This document shows positions 60,918-64,000 of a stretch of DNA of 64,000 bases, in pieces. Positions within the stretch are counted from its first letter, which is position 1. Each line of letters begins with the position of its first letter. A program made the position numbers and the translations under genes. Below the pieces are notes generated by a model. It saw only the letters and a list, made by a program, of their open reading frames with translations, was not told where the DNA came from and ran no database searches. Origin of the DNA: Novipirellula artificiosorum (GTDB taxonomy: Bacteria > Planctomycetota > Planctomycetia > Pirellulales > Pirellulaceae); contig NZ_SJPV01000010.1 of NCBI RefSeq assembly GCF_007860135.1, forward strand, positions 1 through 64,000, written 5' to 3'.

Positions 60918-60986
60918 GAGTCTTTCTCGAATCGAATCAGGTATTTCTTTTTCCAACGTCGTCGCTTTCTCGCGTCCCAGACAGCG

Positions 60987-62426
60987 TTATCCACGGCTCG
61001 CTCGCGACAGCAAGCGATTGGCGGCGGAATCGTGCGGGAACTTTTCGGCCGCAGGATTCCATGTCAACGAACGTCCCAGCTGATAGGCGACAATCGTCAA
61101 GTGACCGAGCGTCGCCGCACGATGCCCTAGCTCCGCATCCGTGCTTGGGCGTTGTCGAGTGCGGATGCAGTGCAGCCAATTTGCCTGATGGTTGTTTCCT
61201 TCCCTGGCTGGCTCGCGTTGATTCACGGGGAGGCCCTCCATCATCTCTCTAGGGCCGCCCTCGATCGGTCCGCCTGTTGTCATTGATGTAATCCATCCCT
61301 TTTCTCCCACGAAGACGCCGCCGAAATTTCCGGCCAAGCGGGCCGAGTCAGGTACAGCCTGGTAAAGCCGTTTGACGTCCTGCCAGTCTTCAATCAGATG
61401 CAGCAACGTTCCGTTGGCGTAGCGACAGGTCAGCGTCGGATAGGGTCCGTCATTGGGGTGAAGTAACTCAACCGGTCCACTGCGTTCCATCCCCAACGCA
61501 TACTGAATGATGTCCGCAGCATGTGAATGGTATCCAGTCGAAGCGCCCACCCCGAACTCTCGGCAGAACGACCAAGGAACGACTCCCGGCTTTGGATTCG
61601 TGTGAAACAAACGGTTGTAGCCATGCCACGGGGCAGGACCTACCCAACGGTTCCAGTCTAACCCCTCGGGGACGGGCTCCGCTGGCAACGAGACATCCAA
61701 CGGTACGTAGGAACGACTTGCCGCCTCGAGGTCCAGAAACTCGCGATAGGGCTGAAAACGCCGATTCCTCAAGTAGCCCGCCATGTTTCGCCAAAGCGTA
61801 AACACCGATTTGACCTTTCCCAAACCGCCATTGCGTACGAAGTTACAGACTTCCCGGATCGCAGGAATTGAGCGGTACTGCGTCCCGGTCTGGAAAATCC
61901 GGTTGCACCGCCTGACCGCTTCCTCCAACACGCGTCCCTCGCGGACCGTCATTGAAACCGGTTTTTCGCAGTAGATGTCTTTACCTGCCTTTGCAGCATC
62001 GATGGCCATAGGAGTGTGCCAATGGTCCGGCGTGACAATCACGACCGCGTCGATGTCGTCCCTGGCCAAAACGTCCTGGTAATCGTTGTAGATATCGGGG
62101 CTGGAATTCCCTTCGGTCTGCGAGACGGCGGCCTGCGTGGCAATGAGACGCATTCGATCTACGTCACAAAGGGCAACCAATTCGACGGAGGGGTCGCTAC
62201 TCAAACGGCGCACATGCCCCTGTCCCATCGTGCCAAGCCCGATCTGCGCCACGGTGATCCGATTGCTTGGTGGCGTTTGTCCCAGTCCCCCCCAAGCCGA
62301 CGCTGGAATCAGAGAAGGCAGGGTCAACGCGCCTGCTGCGCCGGTCGCCTTTTGCATAAACCCGCGGCGGTTGAGATCGCGGCCATCGCCCGTCGTCTCA
62401 CGGCTATTCGCTGTTGTGGATTTCAT
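60987..62426 (-). CDS. Tat-exported Gfo/Idh/MocA-family oxidoreductase
   Basis: 479 aa from Met at 62426 (AAAGG about 9 nt upstream); the frame is open to 62531. The Tat signal LNRRGFMQKATGAAGALTLP is followed by the NAD(P) loop VAQIGLGTMGQGHVRRL (Gly-x-Gly-x-x-Gly), VALCDVD, VIVTPDHWHTPMAIDAAKAG and the fixed CEKPVSM with the catalytic Lys. The C-terminal part (GASTGYHSHAADIIQYALGM) carries the His-x-x-Asp substrate motif. It probably oxidises or rearranges a sugar derivative, with tightly bound cofactor as in other Tat-exported members. It is downstream of a ThuA/isomerase fusion gene, a common planctomycete neighbourhood. Confidence 0.9.
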   Translation of the reverse strand: MKSTTANSRETTGDGRDLNRRGFMQKATGAAGALTLPSLIPASAWGGLGQTPPSNRITVAQIGLGTMGQGHVRRLSSDPSVELVALCDVDRMRLIATQAAVSQTEGNSSPDIYNDYQDVLARDDIDAVVIVTPDHWHTPMAIDAAKAGKDIYCEKPVSMTVREGRVLEEAVRRCNRIFQTGTQYRSIPAIREVCNFVRNGGLGKVKSVFTLWRNMAGYLRNRRFQPYREFLDLEAASRSYVPLDVSLPAEPVPEGLDWNRWVGPAPWHGYNRLFHTNPKPGVVPWSFCREFGVGASTGYHSHAADIIQYALGMERSGPVELLHPNDGPYPTLTCRYANGTLLHLIEDWQDVKRLYQAVPDSARLAGNFGGVFVGEKGWITSMTTGGPIEGGPREMMEGLPVNQREPAREGNNHQANWLHCIRTRQRPSTDAELGHRAATLGHLTIVAYQLGRSLTWNPAAEKFPHDSAANRLLSRASRG

Positions 62427-62494
62427 AGAGTGAACCTTTTTTGTAGTTCGTTGCTGGCAGTTAGCTTGCACCGTTTTGACTGGAAACAGACTAC

Positions 62495-62576
62495 GCACGT
62501 TGGAGTCGTAGGCTTTAGCCGATTTTCTCATCGATGGGCGGTAAAGAATCGGCTTAAGCCTACTACTCCAACGTGC
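62495..62576. repeat. 30-bp inverted repeat, REP-like
   Basis: Left arm 62495-62524 and right arm 62547-62576 pair at 28 of 30 positions around a 22-nt loop. The arms begin GCACGTTGGAGT and contain GTAGGCTT-AGCCGATT. The element overlaps the last five codons and stop of the 62563 gene, so its C-terminus (QRTLE) is encoded by the repeat. It may act as a terminator, but the size and sequence fit the dispersed palindromes of planctomycete genomes better. Confidence 0.75.
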
Positions 62577-63999
62577 GCTGACTAATCATCCGGGCTAGTT
62601 CCTGCGTCGTTTCATTGAAGAAACGCACGCATTGCTTGACTTCGGGAATCGAATCATACCAGTCGTAGGAGTACTCCAAGCCGAACATCTTGGGCTCGAC
62701 GCCTTGCCGGTGAAGTTCCTTGAGGAACGCCTTGGTCTTGCCAGCCCCCGAACCCCAAGGCACATCGTGACCTTCGGAGGTAAGAGCATCGAGGTCATGC
62801 AATTGCACAACGAACAGCCGCGAACCGATCGTTTTGACCGCGGCCACGGGATCGATTCCAGATCGCAACCAATAACCGACATCGGCGCATACGCCGATGT
62901 GCGGTCCGCGTCCGTCACAGACATTCATGACCGCCTCGGGGCTCCAGTAATGAGGCGAAGCCTTTTGGTCGTGGTTGTGGATGGCAAGGTCGATGTCGTA
63001 CGCTTCGCAAAATCGTTCAATCATGTCCAGCGATTCTAGCGGCGGTTCCGAGATGAGCGTTTCAACGCCCATCTTTCGGGCGAACTCGAAGACCTCACGA
63101 CAGCCCTCCTCGTCGCCGGGAATCTTCGCGTAGAAACTGGTCAGCATACGCACGCCTGCGTCGTCCAGCTTCAATCGAATCGCCTTTAACTCGTCGTCGT
63201 TAAGCTTCGCATCAAACGGTTTGTCGATATCACTGCTGACCTTCTGAAAGCTCAAGCCGCCCAAGTAAGGCAGCCCCAATTGCTCGGTCTTCTCGATGGT
63301 CTCGAACAAGGTGTAACGGTAAAACGTGTAGGCCGTCACGCCCAACCGCCATCCGAGCTTCTCCTGAGCGGAAATCGTCGGAGTCAAACGGTCGCTTGGG
63401 ATGGTCGAAGCGGGGAGGTCTCCCAGTACGAACTGAGTCGCAGAGAGATAGAATTTCAACATCTGTGGATCGCGAAAGACCTCTGGGTTGTGCGCGATCG
63501 TGCAATAGAACACGCGGCCTCGCCCGTAGTTGCGTATCCATGCGAGCGCGTAGTCGTTGTCTTCGCGCTCTTGCTTCCAGCGACTCTCCTTCGGCGTGAG
63601 GTCGGTTCTGTCGACATCGATGCTGAAGAGCACACGAAGGCGGTCACGTGAATAGGGACCGTGAACGCGAAAAAACTCGTCACGGTACTCGAATCCTTCC
63701 GCCGGGAAGACGCGAACGAGCGGATGGTCCGGTGAGTCGACCTTGGCGAAGACGCGTTCGTCAAATTCACGATGCCGTGCGCCGCGTGCGCCCAGCATGA
63801 CGCCAAATTCCGGCCAGTCTTCCACTGCGCCCGGCCACTTGGTAAACGCCACGGTCGTTCCGTGGACTCCCATCAATCCACCGCCAGCATAGACAAATTC
63901 GACAAGGTTCCGACGCAACTGCGAATCCTCGAATAGGTTTCCTACCGTGTTATTCAAGAAGACCGCGTCGAAACGCGACAGGCTTTCGCGACGAAACAC
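62563..63999 (-). CDS. ThuA domain fused to sugar isomerase/epimerase (partial)
   Basis: At least 478 aa; the gene runs off the right edge of the window, so the N-terminus (about 50 residues and any signal peptide) is missing. Residues 1-200 are ThuA-like: LSRFDAVFLNNTVGNLF, GGGLMGVHGTTVAFTKWP, HPLVRVFPAEGFEYRDEFFR and GRGRVFYCTIAHNPEVFRDP. Residues 215-470 are a xylose-isomerase-like TIM barrel: LGWRLGVTAYTFYRYTLFET, the metal-ligand strand IGVCADVGYWLRSG, and FVVQLHDLD. The two functions lie in one chain, probably acting on keto-sugar intermediates, and the oxidoreductase gene follows 137 nt downstream. Well supported at domain level; reaction unknown. Confidence 0.87.
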   Translation of the reverse strand: MFRRESLSRFDAVFLNNTVGNLFEDSQLRRNLVEFVYAGGGLMGVHGTTVAFTKWPGAVEDWPEFGVMLGARGARHREFDERVFAKVDSPDHPLVRVFPAEGFEYRDEFFRVHGPYSRDRLRVLFSIDVDRTDLTPKESRWKQEREDNDYALAWIRNYGRGRVFYCTIAHNPEVFRDPQMLKFYLSATQFVLGDLPASTIPSDRLTPTISAQEKLGWRLGVTAYTFYRYTLFETIEKTEQLGLPYLGGLSFQKVSSDIDKPFDAKLNDDELKAIRLKLDDAGVRMLTSFYAKIPGDEEGCREVFEFARKMGVETLISEPPLESLDMIERFCEAYDIDLAIHNHDQKASPHYWSPEAVMNVCDGRGPHIGVCADVGYWLRSGIDPVAAVKTIGSRLFVVQLHDLDALTSEGHDVPWGSGAGKTKAFLKELHRQGVEPKMFGLEYSYDWYDSIPEVKQCVRFFNETTQELARMISQRTLE

Positions 64000-64000
64000 C

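Noticed and set aside
1..64000. CRISPR array or cas genes
   Set aside because: No regularly spaced direct repeats and no cas-like proteins were seen on either strand.

Overview
The window reads as chromosomal DNA of a planctomycete, most likely a marine Pirellulaceae/Rhodopirellula-type bacterium. Evidence: many formylglycine-type sulfatases, a Rhodopirellula-type ECF sigma factor next to a Ser/Thr kinase with TPR-like repeats, a subtilase with a LEPRxLL-like N-terminus, a dockerin-like tail, Tat-exported oxidoreductases, a ThuA/isomerase fusion, and large palindromic intergenic repeats. No rRNA, intact tRNA or CRISPR array was found.

Layout. (1) 0.1-16.6 kb, minus strand: carbohydrate genes (alpha-glucuronidase-like hydrolase, two sulfatases, a GH39-like enzyme, a giant GH106-like/GH39-like fusion, an ADP-ribosylglycohydrolase, a TIM-barrel hydrolase, a DUF1080 fragment, a FAD oxidoreductase). 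Much of 5.4-16.6 kb looks more AT-rich than the rest and carries a transposase scrap. (2) 16.9-25.3 kb, minus strand: a compact operon led by an ECF sigma factor and a FecR-type anti-sigma protein, followed by a DUF5060 glycosidase, a truncated sulfatase, a sulfatase and a GH99-like protein, with several 4-nt overlaps. (3) 25.5-33.9 kb: decayed IS and sulfatase remnants, then plus-strand GH106 and GH78 rhamnosidases and a truncated sulfatase. Together (1)-(3) form a locus for a rhamnose-containing sulfated polysaccharide; ulvan is a plausible substrate, by inference only.

(4) 34.2-41.8 kb, minus strand: the most unusual part. About 13 tightly packed genes encode a ubiquitin-like conjugation cassette: a beta-grasp Ubl-like protein without C-terminal Gly-Gly, a ThiF/E1-like enzyme, an E2-like domain fused to a 22-cysteine RING/treble-clef-like region, a JAB/JAMM peptidase with an intact metal motif, a Ycf46-type AAA+ ATPase, a DUF2997 protein and a Ycf35/DUF1257 protein. 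Small unknown proteins, two of them membrane-associated, fill the rest, and several gene junctions carry hairpins.

(5) 42-56.8 kb: ECF sigma factor, kinase, secreted proteins, subtilase, amidase and SGNH hydrolase, mixed with gene debris (kinase scrap, ISAs1-type transposase/dockerin chimera, a signal peptide broken by a stop) and three related, possibly structured elements upstream of genes for exported proteins. (6) 57.1-58.5 kb: a tyrosine integrase ending inside a tRNA-Val-like attachment site. (7) 59-64 kb: HEAT-repeat protein, Gfo/Idh/MocA oxidoreductase and a partial ThuA/sugar isomerase fusion.

Family names come from motif recognition by eye; no database search was run, and base composition was judged by eye, not counted.
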